A stretch of DNA of 64,000 bases from DASZBX01 sp035943635 (GCA_035943635.1 DASZBX010000147.1:1-64000), one strand, 5' to 3'; shown: positions 7,838 to 17,081, counted from the first letter of the stretch. Notes: generated by a model not told the origin, from the sequence alone. Program-made: numbers and translations.

Positions 7838-9460
7838 ATGCCGAAAAACACCAGCAAGCCGTACGCGGCCGCGGTCGGCGAACCGGCGGCCACCGCCGAG
7901 GACCCGCGCTACCGGGCCCTGGCGGCCCGGGACGCCCGGTTCGACGGCCAGTTCTTCAGCGCGATCACCAGCACCGGCATCTACTGCCGGCCGATCTGCC
8001 CGGCCCGCACCCCCAAACCGCAGAACGTGCGCTTCTACCTCACCGCCGCCGCGGCCCAGGCGGCCGGATTCCGCGCCTGCAAGCGCTGCCGCCCGCAGCT
8101 GGCCCCCGAGCCCGAGGCCGGCCCGAGCCGGCTGACCGAGGACGCGCTGCACCTGATCGGCTCCGGCGCCGAGGTGCGCCAGCTGGCCCGGCAGTTGCAG
8201 GTCAGCGAGCGGCACGTGCGCCGCAAGCTCGGCGCCGAGGTCGGCGCCAGCCCGCTCGCGCTCACCCGCAACCGGCGCGACCAGGCCGCCCGGCTGCTGC
8301 TGGAGACCACCGGCATGCCGGTCTCGGACGTGGCCTTCACCGCCGGATTCGGCTCGCTGCGCCAGTTCAACGACGCGATCAAGGCCACCTTCGGCGTGAC
8401 GCCGTCCGCGCTGCGCAAGCAGGCCCGGGCGCTGGAGGCGGCCGGATCCGAGACCGGATCGGAACCGGGCGCGGAATCCGGCCAGCACAGCGGGGCGCTC
8501 ACACTGCGCGCGGCGTACCGCGGCCCGCACGACCTGGCCCGGCTGCTGTCCTGGTTCGCCGGGCGGGCGCTGGCCGGCGTCGAAGTGGTGACCGAGCCGG
8601 GCGACCCGGGCGCGGCCGCGGGCCTCGGCGCCGTGGTCGCGGCCGCGGATGCAGCGGCAGGCGGCGAGGCGTACGGCCCACCCGGCTATCGGCGCACCCT
8701 GCGCCTGGCCCACGGGCCGGCCGTGATCGGCCTGTCCGCCGGGACGCCCGGATCGCTGCGCCTGGCCGTGGATCTGGACGACCAGCGCGACCTCGGCGCG
8801 GCCATCGCGGTCTGCCGGGACCTGGCCGACCTGGACGCAGACACCGTCGTGATCGCCGAGGCGCTGGCCGCCGACCCGGCCCTGATACCCCTGCTCGCCG
8901 CCCGCCCCGGGCTGCGCATCCCCGGTTGCGCGGACGGCTTCGAGATGGCCGTGCGGGCCGTGCTCGGCCAGCAGGTCTCGGTCGCCGCGGCGCGCACCCT
9001 GGCCAACCGGATCGTGGCCCGGCACGGCGAGCAGTACGACTCCCAGGGCCCGCTGACCCGGCTGTTCCCGGCCCCCGCGGCCCTGGCCGACGGCGACCTG
9101 GACGGGCTCGGCCTGACCGGCGCCCGGGCCCGGTCGATCCGGGCCCTGGCCGAGGCGGTCGCCGCCGGGCGGCTGGCCCTGACCCGGCACACCGACCGGG
9201 CCGCGGCCCGCGCGGCGCTGCTGGAGCTGCCCGGGATCGGGCCGTGGACCGCCGACTACCTCGGCCTGCGCGCGCTGGGCGACCCGGACGCGTTCCCGGC
9301 CGGCGACCTGGTCCTGCGCCAGGCCGCCGCCCGGCTCGGCCTGCCGGACACCGAGAAGACCCTGACCGCGTACGCCGAACGCTGGCGGCCCTGGCGCGGT
9401 TACGCCGCCGTCCACCTCTGGGCGGATCAGAGCACTTACCTGAAGGAGCAGCAGCGATGA
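7838..9460 (+). CDS. Ada (metal-binding + AraC HTH) fused to AlkA DNA-3-methyladenine glycosylase
   Basis: This is a single alkylation-repair protein of about 540 aa. Residues 20-90 are the Ada N-terminal domain with four zinc cysteines, C50-x3-C54 and C81-x2-C84. In E. coli Ada the first of these accepts methyl groups from phosphotriesters and so switches on transcription. An AraC-type HTH follows (VSERHVRRKLGAEVGASP; VSDVAFTAGFGSLRQF). The second half is AlkA: an N-terminal TBP-like domain, then HhH-GPD with LGQQVSVAAARTLANRIV, the hairpin LPGIGPWTADYLGLRA and a catalytic-Asp region FPAGDL (near residue 489). GTG at 7820 is an alternative start; neither start has a strong ribosome-binding site. 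The stop overlaps the ogt start (ATGA), so the two are coupled. Confidence 0.93.
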   Translation: MPKNTSKPYAAAVGEPAATAEDPRYRALAARDARFDGQFFSAITSTGIYCRPICPARTPKPQNVRFYLTAAAAQAAGFRACKRCRPQLAPEPEAGPSRLTEDALHLIGSGAEVRQLARQLQVSERHVRRKLGAEVGASPLALTRNRRDQAARLLLETTGMPVSDVAFTAGFGSLRQFNDAIKATFGVTPSALRKQARALEAAGSETGSEPGAESGQHSGALTLRAAYRGPHDLARLLSWFAGRALAGVEVVTEPGDPGAAAGLGAVVAAADAAAGGEAYGPPGYRRTLRLAHGPAVIGLSAGTPGSLRLAVDLDDQRDLGAAIAVCRDLADLDADTVVIAEALAADPALIPLLAARPGLRIPGCADGFEMAVRAVLGQQVSVAAARTLANRIVARHGEQYDSQGPLTRLFPAPAALADGDLDGLGLTGARARSIRALAEAVAAGRLALTRHTDRAAARAALLELPGIGPWTADYLGLRALGDPDAFPAGDLVLRQAAARLGLPDTEKTLTAYAERWRPWRGYAAVHLWADQSTYLKEQQR

Positions 9461-9990
9461 AGACCTCGACGACCGGATACGCCTTCCACAGCATGACCAT
9501 CGAGGCCGAGGGCTTCGCCGGGCTGCCGTTCGCCGTGCTGACCGAGGGCGACGTGGTCCGGGCCTCCGGGTTCACCGAGGACCCGGCCATGCTGGCCGGC
9601 CTGGCCAAGGTGGACCTGGCCGAGGTCGGGCCCGGCGGCCCGGACCATCCGGCGCTCGTGTCCGCGGCCCGGTACTTCGCCGGCGACCTGCTCGCGCTGG
9701 ACGGGGTCGACGCGGCCGAGGCGGTCGCGCCCAGCCCGTTCCGCCAGGCCGCCCGGGACGCGCTGCGCAAGATCCCGGCCGGGGAGACCCGCACCTACAC
9801 GCAGCTGGCGGTGGCCGCGGGCAACCCGGCCGCGGTCCGGGCCGCGGCCAGCGGCTGCGCGACCAACCCGCTGACGCTGTTCGTGCCCTGCCACCGGGTG
9901 CTGCGCACGGACGGCTCGCTCGGCGGGTTCCTGTTCGGGGTCGAACTCAAGGCCCGGCTGCTCGACCACGAGCGCGCGGCGTCGGAGTAA
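9457..9990 (+). CDS. ogt: O6-methylguanine-DNA methyltransferase
   Basis: This suicide enzyme transfers alkyl groups from O6-alkylguanine to its own cysteine. It is 177 aa, with the MGMT signature VPCHRV and acceptor Cys at residue 145. The DNA-binding helix region PFRQAARDALRKIPAGETRTYTQLA and the downstream LGGFLFGVELKARLLDHE are both present. The ATG at 9457 overlaps the TGA of the Ada/AlkA gene by 4 nt and has AAGGAG upstream. The Ada fusion lacks its own MGMT domain, so this protein supplies that half of the classical Ada function as a separate polypeptide from the same mRNA. Confidence 0.96.
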   Translation: MKTSTTGYAFHSMTIEAEGFAGLPFAVLTEGDVVRASGFTEDPAMLAGLAKVDLAEVGPGGPDHPALVSAARYFAGDLLALDGVDAAEAVAPSPFRQAARDALRKIPAGETRTYTQLAVAAGNPAAVRAAASGCATNPLTLFVPCHRVLRTDGSLGGFLFGVELKARLLDHERAASE

Positions 9991-10044
9991 CCGGCCGGTC
10001 GGCCCGGGTCCGGGCGGCCGGGGCCGTGGTCCCGGCGGCCGGGC

Positions 10045-10911
10045 TCAGAACATGATCGAGGCGTACTCGGACACCTGGTGGAAGCCGACCCGCTCGTAGG
10101 CGGCCCGGGCCGGAGCGTTGAAGTCGTTGACGTACAGCGAGACGATCGGCGCGAAGTCGCGCAGCGCGTACTCGACCACCGCGGCCATCCCGCCCTCGGA
10201 GATCCGCCGGCCGCGGTGCCGCGGGTTGACCCAGACCCCCTGGATCTGGCACACCTCCCGGGTGGCCGCGCCGATCTCGGCCTTGAACACCACCTCGTTG
10301 TTCTCGATCCAGGCGAACGCCCGGCCGGCGTTGATCAGCTCGCCCACCCGCTGCCGGTACCCGCGCCCGCCGTCCGCGGCGACCGGCGAGACGCCGACCT
10401 CCTCGGTGAACATGGCCACGCAGGCCGGCAGCAGCACGTCGATCTCGGCCGGGTGCACCGGGCGGACCCGGAAGTCCGGGGCCACCGCCGGGGAGGACTC
10501 CTGGATCGAGAGCACCGGCTGGCTGGCCCGGATCTCCCGCGGCCGGTCCCAGGCCGGGGCCAGGTAGGACCACAGGTCCAGGGCGGCCTCGCGCGGCCCG
10601 ACGATGGAGGAGCAGCGCCGGCCCTGCTTGCGGGCCCGGTCGGCGAAGGCCTTGGTCGCCTCCGGGGAGTTGCTCAGCGGGACCAGGTTGGCGCCGGAGA
10701 AGCACAGCGAGTCCAGCCGGCCGTTGACGTGGAAGCCCCACAGCTCGCCGCCCAGCTGCCACTGGTCCAGCCCGGCCAGTTCGACCCGGGAGGTGATGAA
10801 CACGTTCTCCACCGGGTCGCGGGCGAGCACGCCGAGCACCGCCTCGAGGTCGTGCGGCTCCAGTACCCGGGCTGCCGCACCGGGGCTGAGCAGTCGGCTC
10901 ATTACGTTCAT
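10045..10911 (-). CDS. GNAT family acetyltransferase with N-terminal DUF4081
   Basis: The protein has 288 aa. The first ~140 residues match the DUF4081 type of N-terminal half (EPHDLEAVLGVLARDPVENVFITSRVE), itself GNAT-like. Residues ~150-288 are a typical GNAT domain with the acetyl-CoA loop VWVNPRHRGRRISEGGMAAVV and the C-terminal YVNDFNAPARAAYERVGF. It is predicted to transfer an acyl group from acyl-CoA to an unknown amine. A gene of this kind directly after ispG is, to my knowledge, conserved in many actinobacteria. A -10-like TAGTCT (minus strand, 10993-10988) suggests its own promoter, consistent with the strong terminator behind ispG. Confidence 0.85.
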   Translation of the reverse strand: MNVMSRLLSPGAAARVLEPHDLEAVLGVLARDPVENVFITSRVELAGLDQWQLGGELWGFHVNGRLDSLCFSGANLVPLSNSPEATKAFADRARKQGRRCSSIVGPREAALDLWSYLAPAWDRPREIRASQPVLSIQESSPAVAPDFRVRPVHPAEIDVLLPACVAMFTEEVGVSPVAADGGRGYRQRVGELINAGRAFAWIENNEVVFKAEIGAATREVCQIQGVWVNPRHRGRRISEGGMAAVVEYALRDFAPIVSLYVNDFNAPARAAYERVGFHQVSEYASIMF

Positions 10912-11256
10912 CGGCGGTTTCGCCCTCTCACCTGCTGCGGCTCAGGTCCAACTCTACGTCCTGCCCGGGCGCCGGACGAGTCCGATGAGACTAGCAAGGC
11001 CGGGCCCGGGCCGCAGCGGGCGGTGTCCGTGCTGAGACGCCGCGTGTCGGCGCCGGTGGGGGCGCCGGACCGGGATGGGCCCGGACGTGTGCGAATACGC
11101 CGTCGGGAGCAAGGGCGGGCGCGTTTTCCGGGTGCGCGGCCGGGAATCGCGGCCGGGCGGGCGCCGGGAACGCCGGCGCCCCGCGCCGGAGCCTTCCGGC
11201 TCCGGCGCGGGGCGTTCGTGGTCTGAGTTCGTGCGGACATCCGGCTCACCGGCTCA
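10912..11256. other. 345-nt gap between ispG and the GNAT gene
   Basis: No coding frame with protein-like character was seen. The left part holds the upstream region of the GNAT gene with a weak -10-like hexamer. The right part holds the ispG terminator described separately. The rest is unremarkable GC-rich sequence. Confidence 0.6.
11177..11214 (-). terminator. Perfect 17-bp hairpin downstream of ispG
   Basis: The arms 11177-11193 and 11198-11214 are perfectly complementary over 17 bp around a 4-nt loop. On the minus strand, which is the ispG transcript, the loop reads GGAA, a GNRA-type tetraloop. It lies 43 nt past the ispG stop codon. There is no long T-tract, which is common for actinobacterial terminators. 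Confidence 0.75.
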
Positions 11257-12411
11257 CTAGCCGACGGTCACCTCGGGGGAGCCGGCCTCCAGGTCCACGC
11301 CCATCTCCTCGGCCAGCCGGATCGCCTCTTCGACCAGGGTCTCCACGATCTTCGCCTCCGGCACGGTCTTGATCACCTCGCCGCGGACGAAGATCTGGCC
11401 CTTGCCGTTGCCCGAGGCCACGCCGAGGTCGGCCTCGCGGGCCTCCCCCGGGCCGTTCACCACGCAGCCCATCACGGCCACCCGCAGCGGCACCTGGAGT
11501 CCGTCCAGCGCCGCCGCGACCTGGTCGGCCAGGGTGTAGACGTCCACCTGGGCCCGGCCGCAGGAGGGGCAGGAGACGATCTCCAGCCCGCGCTTGCGCA
11601 GGCCGAGCGACTCCAGGATCTGGTTGCCGACCTTGACCTCCTCGACCGGCGGGGCCGAGAGCGAGACCCGGATGGTGTCGCCGATCCCCTCGGCCAGCAG
11701 CGCGCCGAACGCGACCGCGGACTTGATCGTGCCCTGGAAGGCCGGCCCGGCCTCGGTCACCCCGAGGTGCAGCGGGTAGTCGCAGGACTCGGCCAGCAGC
11801 CGGTAGGCCTGGATCATCACGACCGGGTCGTTGTGCTTGACCGAGATCTTGATGTCCCGGAAGTCGTGCTCCTCGAACAGGGAGCACTCCCACAGGGCGG
11901 ACTCGACCAGGGCCTCGGCGGTGGCCTTGCCGTACTTCTCGTACAGCCGGGGGTCGAGCGAGCCGGCGTTGACCCCGATCCGGATCGGGGTGCCGGTCTC
12001 CTTGGCCCGGTGCGCGATCTCGGCCACCTGGTCGTCGAACTTGCGGATGTTGCCCGGGTTGACCCGGACCGCCGCGCAGCCGGCGTCGATCGCGGCGAAG
12101 ACGTACTTGGGCTGGAAGTGGATGTCCGCGATCACCGGGATCTGCGACTTGCGCGCGATCTGGGCCAGCGCGTCGGCGTCGTCCTGGGAGGGCACGGCCA
12201 CCCGGACGATCTGGCAGCCGGAGGCGGTCAGCTCGGCGATCTGCTGCAGCGTGGCGTTGACGTCGGAGGTGAGCGTGGTGGTCATCGACTGGACCGAGAC
12301 CGGTGCGTCCCCGCCGACCGGGACGCTGCCGACCATGATCTGGCGCGACTTGCGGCGCGGGGCCAGCGGCTTGCCGGGGATGGAGGGTACACCGAGCGAA
12401 ACGGCTGCCAT
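11257..12411 (-). CDS. ispG: 4-hydroxy-3-methylbut-2-enyl diphosphate synthase
   Basis: IspG (GcpE) is the [4Fe-4S] enzyme converting MEcPP to HMBPP in the MEP isoprenoid pathway. The 384-aa protein has the TIM-barrel half with SVQSMTTTLTSDVNATLQQI and the ADIHFQPKYV segment. The C-terminal cluster-binding domain supplies cysteines in VSCPSCGRAQVD and MGCVVNGPGEA plus the usual following Glu. GGAG lies 11 nt before the ATG. It sits 200 nt downstream of the site-2 protease gene and in the same direction as dxr, another MEP-pathway gene, so this cluster covers two steps of the pathway. Confidence 0.97.
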   Translation of the reverse strand: MAAVSLGVPSIPGKPLAPRRKSRQIMVGSVPVGGDAPVSVQSMTTTLTSDVNATLQQIAELTASGCQIVRVAVPSQDDADALAQIARKSQIPVIADIHFQPKYVFAAIDAGCAAVRVNPGNIRKFDDQVAEIAHRAKETGTPIRIGVNAGSLDPRLYEKYGKATAEALVESALWECSLFEEHDFRDIKISVKHNDPVVMIQAYRLLAESCDYPLHLGVTEAGPAFQGTIKSAVAFGALLAEGIGDTIRVSLSAPPVEEVKVGNQILESLGLRKRGLEIVSCPSCGRAQVDVYTLADQVAAALDGLQVPLRVAVMGCVVNGPGEAREADLGVASGNGKGQIFVRGEVIKTVPEAKIVETLVEEAIRLAEEMGVDLEAGSPEVTVG

Positions 12412-12611
12412 GGTCTGAGTTTCTCCGTTGCTTTCGGCCGATGAGACAACATCACCACGCTACGCCACTTCCGGCGCTCGCCCCACTCGCCCCCTTCGGC
12501 CTTCACACGATATTCATCAATGCGCGGCGGACACCGCGCTGAACGGTGGTTATGGCGCGGCGAACGGCGGCCGGGGCGGTCCGGACCGGACTTCGACCGG
12601 ACCCGGCCTGT

Positions 12612-13850
12612 TCAGCCGTTGAGACGGATCGGGTTGGTGATGTCCGCCGCCACGAGCAGCAGGCTCAGCGCGACGAACAGCATCAGGAAGCCGTACGCGA
12701 ACGGAATCAGCTTATTGATGTCGACCTTGCCCGGGACCGGGCGGCGCAGCAGCCGGAAGACCTTCTTGCGCGCCTCCTCGTACAGGATGATCGCGATGTG
12801 TCCGCCGTCCAGCGGCAGCAGCGGCAGCAGGTTGAGCACTCCGATGAAGACGTTGACCGCGGCGAGCAGCATGAAGAAGGTGACCCAGCCGTTCTGGGCG
12901 ACCTCCTGGCCGCTGATCTGGGCCAGCCCGACCACGCTGACCGGGGTGTCGTCCGAGCGGGCCTGGTTGCCGAAGGTGGAGTCCCACAGCTTGGGGATCG
13001 AGGCCGGGATCGAGCCCAGGCCCTGGAACGAGCTCTTGGTGAAGCTCCAGAACTCCTTGCCGCTGTAGATCGCGGCCTGCAACGGGTTGTCCCGCTGCAG
13101 GGTGACCTGGTCCTCGATGCCGACCATCGGCAGCACCACCGGTTTGCCCGCGGCGTCCACGGAGTGGCCGTTCTTCGGGGTCACCGTGGTGGTCCCGGCC
13201 ACGCCGGCGCGGGTGTAGGTGATCGTGGCCGGCTCTTTCGCGGGCAGCGCGTGCAGGTCGGTGACCACATCGTTCCAGGTCTTGACCGACTTGCCGTTGA
13301 TCGAGGTGATGATGTCCCCGGGCTTGAGCCCGGCGTCCTTGGCCGGGGTCGGGTCGCCGGCCGCGCAGCCGCCGGAGGCGGTGCCCGGGGCGCAGGTGAC
13401 CACGCCGATCTGCGGCGCGGCGGACGCGGTGGCCAGGCCGAACGTCATCGCGGCGAAGGCGAAGATGAGCAGGGCGATCAGGAAGTGCATGATCGAGCCG
13501 GCGGCCAGGGTGAGCAGCCGCTTTCCGGCCGGCTTGTTGCGCAGCGCGCGGTGCTCGTCCTCCGGCGCGACCTCGTCCAGCTCGGTCATGCCGACGATCT
13601 TGACGTAGCCGCCGGCCAGGATCGGCTTGATCCCGTACTCGGTCTCCCCGCGCCGGAAGGACCAGATCCTGGTGCCGAAACCGACGAAGAACTCGGTCAC
13701 CTTGCCGCCGGCCCAGCGCGCGCACATCATGTGGCCGGCCTCGTGCAGCACGATGCAGACCATCAGGGCGAGCACGAAGAGCAACGCGATGAACACATCC
13801 ACGCCCGGGAACCGTGCCTTCCAGTAGGGGACGGATGATTGCTGCCCCAT
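12612..13850 (-). CDS. rseP: Site-2 (M50) intramembrane zinc protease, RseP/Rip1 type
   Basis: These membrane proteases cleave transmembrane substrates such as anti-sigma factors. The 412-aa protein has an N-terminal TM helix carrying the zinc motif HEAGH (near residue 37), the GGYVKIVGM loop and a second TM helix around 110-140. One PDZ domain occupies residues ~150-225 (DAGLKPGDIITSINGKSV). The C-terminal LLPLLPLDGG motif supplies the third ligand Asp, and a last TM helix ends the chain. No strong ribosome-binding site precedes the ATG at 13850. An internal GTG about 16 codons later is an alternative. It lies between dxr and ispG, the usual actinobacterial order. Confidence 0.95.
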   Translation of the reverse strand: MGQQSSVPYWKARFPGVDVFIALLFVLALMVCIVLHEAGHMMCARWAGGKVTEFFVGFGTRIWSFRRGETEYGIKPILAGGYVKIVGMTELDEVAPEDEHRALRNKPAGKRLLTLAAGSIMHFLIALLIFAFAAMTFGLATASAAPQIGVVTCAPGTASGGCAAGDPTPAKDAGLKPGDIITSINGKSVKTWNDVVTDLHALPAKEPATITYTRAGVAGTTTVTPKNGHSVDAAGKPVVLPMVGIEDQVTLQRDNPLQAAIYSGKEFWSFTKSSFQGLGSIPASIPKLWDSTFGNQARSDDTPVSVVGLAQISGQEVAQNGWVTFFMLLAAVNVFIGVLNLLPLLPLDGGHIAIILYEEARKKVFRLLRRPVPGKVDINKLIPFAYGFLMLFVALSLLLVAADITNPIRLNG

Positions 13851-13986
13851 CCGTTCAAAACTTAACTGACGTACGGCCGAGGCCGGAAAGTTCCGCCGCC
13901 ACCCAGACTAGCGGTTCGGCCCTGCCGGGGCGGCCTGACTCGTCCTATCGGTCGGTCCGCCCGGGCCCGGTCCGGCCGCGTCCGGT

Positions 13987-15213
13987 TCAGCCGCCGACCA
14001 GTTCGGCCGCCCGGCCGCGGGCCCAGGCGTCGGCGGCCAGCACCCGCTCCAGGGTCAGCGCGCCGCCGGACTGCGGCTCGTGCTCGGCCACCACGGCCTC
14101 GATCGTGTCCACGATGCCGGTGAACGGCAGCCGCCGGTCCAGGAACGCCGCGACGCAGGCCTCGTTCGCCGCGTTGAACACCGCCGGGAAGGTGCCGCCG
14201 GCCGCGCCGACCTGCTTGGCCAGGCCCACCGCCGGGAACGCGGCCTGGTCCAGCGGGAAGAACTCCCAGCTGGACGCGGTGGTCCAGTCGCAGCCCGGCC
14301 CGGCCCCGGGCACCCGGTCCGGCCAGCCCATCCCGAGCGCGATCGCGATCCGCATGTCCGGCGGCGAGGCCTGGGCCAGGGTGGAGCCGTCGGTGAACTC
14401 CACCATCGAGTGCACGATCGACTGCGGGTGCACGACCACGTCGATCCGGTCCAACGGGATGCCGAAGAGCAGGTGCGCCTCGATCACCTCCAGGCCCTTG
14501 TTGACCAGGGTGGCCGAGTTGGTGGTGACCAGCGGGCCCATCGCCCAGGTCGGGTGGGCCAGCGCCTGGTCGGGCGTGACCTCGCCCAGCTCCGCCCGGC
14601 TGCGGCCCCGGAACGGCCCGCCGCTGGCCGTGACGACCAGCCGGCGCACCTCGTCCGCGCTGCCGCCGCGCAGGCACTGGGCCAGCGCGGAGTGCTCCGA
14701 GTCGACCGGCACGATCTGCCCAGGCGCGGCCAGCGAGGTGACCAGCTCGCCGCCGATGATCAGGGACTCCTTGTTGGCCAGGGCGAGCACCCGGCCCTGG
14801 CGCAGCGCGGCCAGGGTGGCGGTCAGCCCGGCCGCGCCCTCGATCCCGTTGAGCACGACGTCGCAGTCCACCGAGGTCAGCTCGGCCGCGGCCTGCGGCC
14901 CGGCCAGGATCTTGGGCACCCGGAACTGCCCGGTGGCGTACCCGCGCCGCTGCGCCTCGGCGTAGAAGGCCAGTTGCAAATCCTGCGCGGCGGTGGCCTG
15001 CGCGACCGCGACCGCCTCGACGCCGAGGTCCAGCGCCTGCCGGGCCAGCAGCTCGGGGTTGCGTCCGCCGGCCGCCAGCCCGGCCACTTCGAACCGGTCC
15101 GGGTTGCGCTTGATCACATCGATCGCCTGGGTGCCGATCGACCCGGTGGACCCCAGGATGACGATCCGCCGGGAACTGCGCTCTTTGTCATGCGATCGAG
15201 TCATGGACCCCAT
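13987..15213 (-). CDS. dxr: 1-deoxy-D-xylulose 5-phosphate reductoisomerase
   Basis: DXR converts DXP to MEP with NADPH, the first committed MEP-pathway step. The 408-aa frame carries the nucleotide-binding loop ILGSTGSIGTQAIDVI, the LALANKESLI motif, the metal/substrate segment VPVDSEHSALAQCL and TASGGPFRGRSR. It continues with HPTWAMGPLVTTNSATLVNKGLEVIEAHLLF, and all conserved blocks are present. Two ATGs, at 15213 and 15204, are equally possible starts; GGGGAA stands close before the first. The open frame extends farther upstream but is not dxr-like. It is the head of the dxr-rseP-ispG series and is divergent from the membrane protein at 15306. Confidence 0.95.
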   Translation of the reverse strand: MGSMTRSHDKERSSRRIVILGSTGSIGTQAIDVIKRNPDRFEVAGLAAGGRNPELLARQALDLGVEAVAVAQATAAQDLQLAFYAEAQRRGYATGQFRVPKILAGPQAAAELTSVDCDVVLNGIEGAAGLTATLAALRQGRVLALANKESLIIGGELVTSLAAPGQIVPVDSEHSALAQCLRGGSADEVRRLVVTASGGPFRGRSRAELGEVTPDQALAHPTWAMGPLVTTNSATLVNKGLEVIEAHLLFGIPLDRIDVVVHPQSIVHSMVEFTDGSTLAQASPPDMRIAIALGMGWPDRVPGAGPGCDWTTASSWEFFPLDQAAFPAVGLAKQVGAAGGTFPAVFNAANEACVAAFLDRRLPFTGIVDTIEAVVAEHEPQSGGALTLERVLAADAWARGRAAELVGG

Positions 15214-15305
15214 TGTTCCCCATCGGTTCGCGGGGATACGATCTCGCGGCGCCCTTGGCGAAACCCTGTTCTCGATGGCCGTTCTCGCGGCCGGTGGGAG
15301 TCCCG

Positions 15306-17081
15306 ATGTCCGATGCGTTCGCCCGGCCTGACGGATCGGCCCCGGCGGATCAGCCCCCTTCCGGCGGTCCGGCGGACCCGGCCGGGCGCGCCGGGTGGTC
15401 CGGGCCGGGCGCGGCGCCGGGGAATCAGAACATGCAGACACCCCCGGCGGATCCGCCGGCCGCCGGACCGTCAGGGTACGAAGCCACGGCATACGGCAGA
15501 CCCGCCTTCGGGCCGCCGACGTATGGCGATTCGGCTTACGGGCAGCCGAATTACGGCGATCCCAACCTTGGTCAGCAGGGTTACGGCCAGCAAGGATTCA
15601 GCCGGCAAGGGTACGGGCCGCAGGACTACGCCCAGCCCGCCTACGGTCAGCCGGGATACGACGCACCCTCCTTCAGCGGCCCCACCTTCGGCCTCCCGGC
15701 GCAGGGAGTGCCGCCCTACGTGTCGACCCCCGGCCAGCCGCCCGGATACGACCCGCCCGGGTTCCCGCCGGCCGGATACCCGCCGCCCCCGCCGGCCCGC
15801 AAGCCGAACCGGCGGCTGGAGATCGTGGCCGGACTCGTCGCGGTGGCCGTGGTCATCGCAGGCATCTTCGTGGTGGTGGCGAACCAGGGCGGCAGTCCGG
15901 CCCCGCAGCCGACCGCGGCCCAGCCCACGGTCACCACGCCGGTGAACCCGCCCGCGCCGACGACCGCGCCCGCCTCGCCCACCGCCCTGCCGGAGGCGGC
16001 GACCTGCGTGGCCGCGCTGACCGACTGCCTGATCCCGGCGCCCGCCGGCTCCTCCCCGGAGAACGACTCCTGGGGCCGCAGCCCGACCACCGAGACGGTG
16101 AGCCAGTACGTCGGCTACTTCTACAACGACGAGGACTCGGCCGGCCAGGCCCGGATGAAGGCCCGGCTGTCCGACGTCGGGGTGAGCTCGATCGCGAAGC
16201 GGACCTGGACCACGCCGGACGGCCAGCAGGTCGACGACGAACTGCTCAGCTTCAGCACCGAGAACGGCGCCCAGTCCTGGTACGACTCGGACAGCGCGGG
16301 CGACACCGGCACCGGGTTCACGATCCCGGACCTGCAGGACGCCCGCGGCTTCAACCGGACCGCCGACTCCGCCGGAATCGCCTGGTCGGTCGCCTACGGC
16401 TACTCCGACTCGACCGCGATGGAGATCTGGGTGGAGAAGAGCAGAGCGAACGACCCCACCGACGCCGGGACCCTGGCGAACACCCAGATCCAGCTGATCG
16501 ACGGGCACACCACCGAGCGGGTCGTGCCCGTGCCGCCGACCCCGTCGGCGGCGCCGTTCACCCCGGCCCACAACCCCTCCACGGCCTGCGCGGGCGGCAC
16601 GATCGACAGCTGCCTGATCGGCCTGCCGACCGGGGCCGTGCCGTGGACCGGCAGCAGCTACTACACGTCCACCGACGTCACGGTCGAGCAGTACGTCGAC
16701 GACAACTGGGACCAGTCGGACCAGGCCAACATGATCCAGATCCTGACCCAGGCCGGAGTCCAGAAGATCGCGCACCGCAACTGGACCACCACCACAGACG
16801 ACCAGGCCGACGTGACGATCCTGGAGTACGACTCGCCGTCGGACGCCCAGACCCAGGACCAGAGCTTCCAGGGCGCGCTCGGCGGCACCACCTTCAGCGT
16901 CGGCACCGGAGCGCAGGGCGTGGTGCACACGATGAACGACGTCGGCGACGTGGACGTGGAGATCTCCGGCGACACCGGCCCGTACCAGATCGTCGTGAAC
17001 TCCTTCTCCCCGGCGACCGCCGACGTCGCCGCCGCGGCCCAGCTCTTCGAGCAGGCGTACAACCTCCTGCCGGCGAGCTGA
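15306..17081 (+). CDS. Membrane-anchored protein with Gly/Tyr/Gln-rich N-terminus and duplicated extracellular domain
   Basis: The protein has 591 aa and I do not recognise the family. Residues 1-165 are a cytoplasmic low-complexity region rich in Gly, Tyr, Gln and Pro, with repeats such as GYGQQGF, AYGQPGY and NYGDPN. One TM helix (IVAGLVAVAVVIAGIFVVVA, about 176-195) follows, then a Pro/Thr linker. The outside part has two related units of roughly 150 aa. Each begins with a Cys pair (CVAALTDCLIPAP; CAGGTIDSCLIGLP), contains SQYV or EQYV plus a D-rich segment, then a GVSSIAKRTWTT / GVQKIAHRNWTT motif. The ATG has GGTGGGAG five nt upstream. It is divergent from dxr and convergent with the aldehyde dehydrogenase. 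Confidence 0.75.
   Translation: MSDAFARPDGSAPADQPPSGGPADPAGRAGWSGPGAAPGNQNMQTPPADPPAAGPSGYEATAYGRPAFGPPTYGDSAYGQPNYGDPNLGQQGYGQQGFSRQGYGPQDYAQPAYGQPGYDAPSFSGPTFGLPAQGVPPYVSTPGQPPGYDPPGFPPAGYPPPPPARKPNRRLEIVAGLVAVAVVIAGIFVVVANQGGSPAPQPTAAQPTVTTPVNPPAPTTAPASPTALPEAATCVAALTDCLIPAPAGSSPENDSWGRSPTTETVSQYVGYFYNDEDSAGQARMKARLSDVGVSSIAKRTWTTPDGQQVDDELLSFSTENGAQSWYDSDSAGDTGTGFTIPDLQDARGFNRTADSAGIAWSVAYGYSDSTAMEIWVEKSRANDPTDAGTLANTQIQLIDGHTTERVVPVPPTPSAAPFTPAHNPSTACAGGTIDSCLIGLPTGAVPWTGSSYYTSTDVTVEQYVDDNWDQSDQANMIQILTQAGVQKIAHRNWTTTTDDQADVTILEYDSPSDAQTQDQSFQGALGGTTFSVGTGAQGVVHTMNDVGDVDVEISGDTGPYQIVVNSFSPATADVAAAAQLFEQAYNLLPAS

Noticed and set aside
3992..9415. 1807-codon open frame on the minus strand
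   Set aside because: It crosses proS and several plus-strand genes out of frame; low-complexity Arg/Gly/Ala composition shows it is a shadow frame of high-GC DNA.
5074..9990. Very long plus-strand open frame over proS and the Ada region
   Set aside because: Only its last 177 codons (ogt) are genuine; the rest lies antisense or out of frame to proS, the helical protein and the Ada/AlkA gene.
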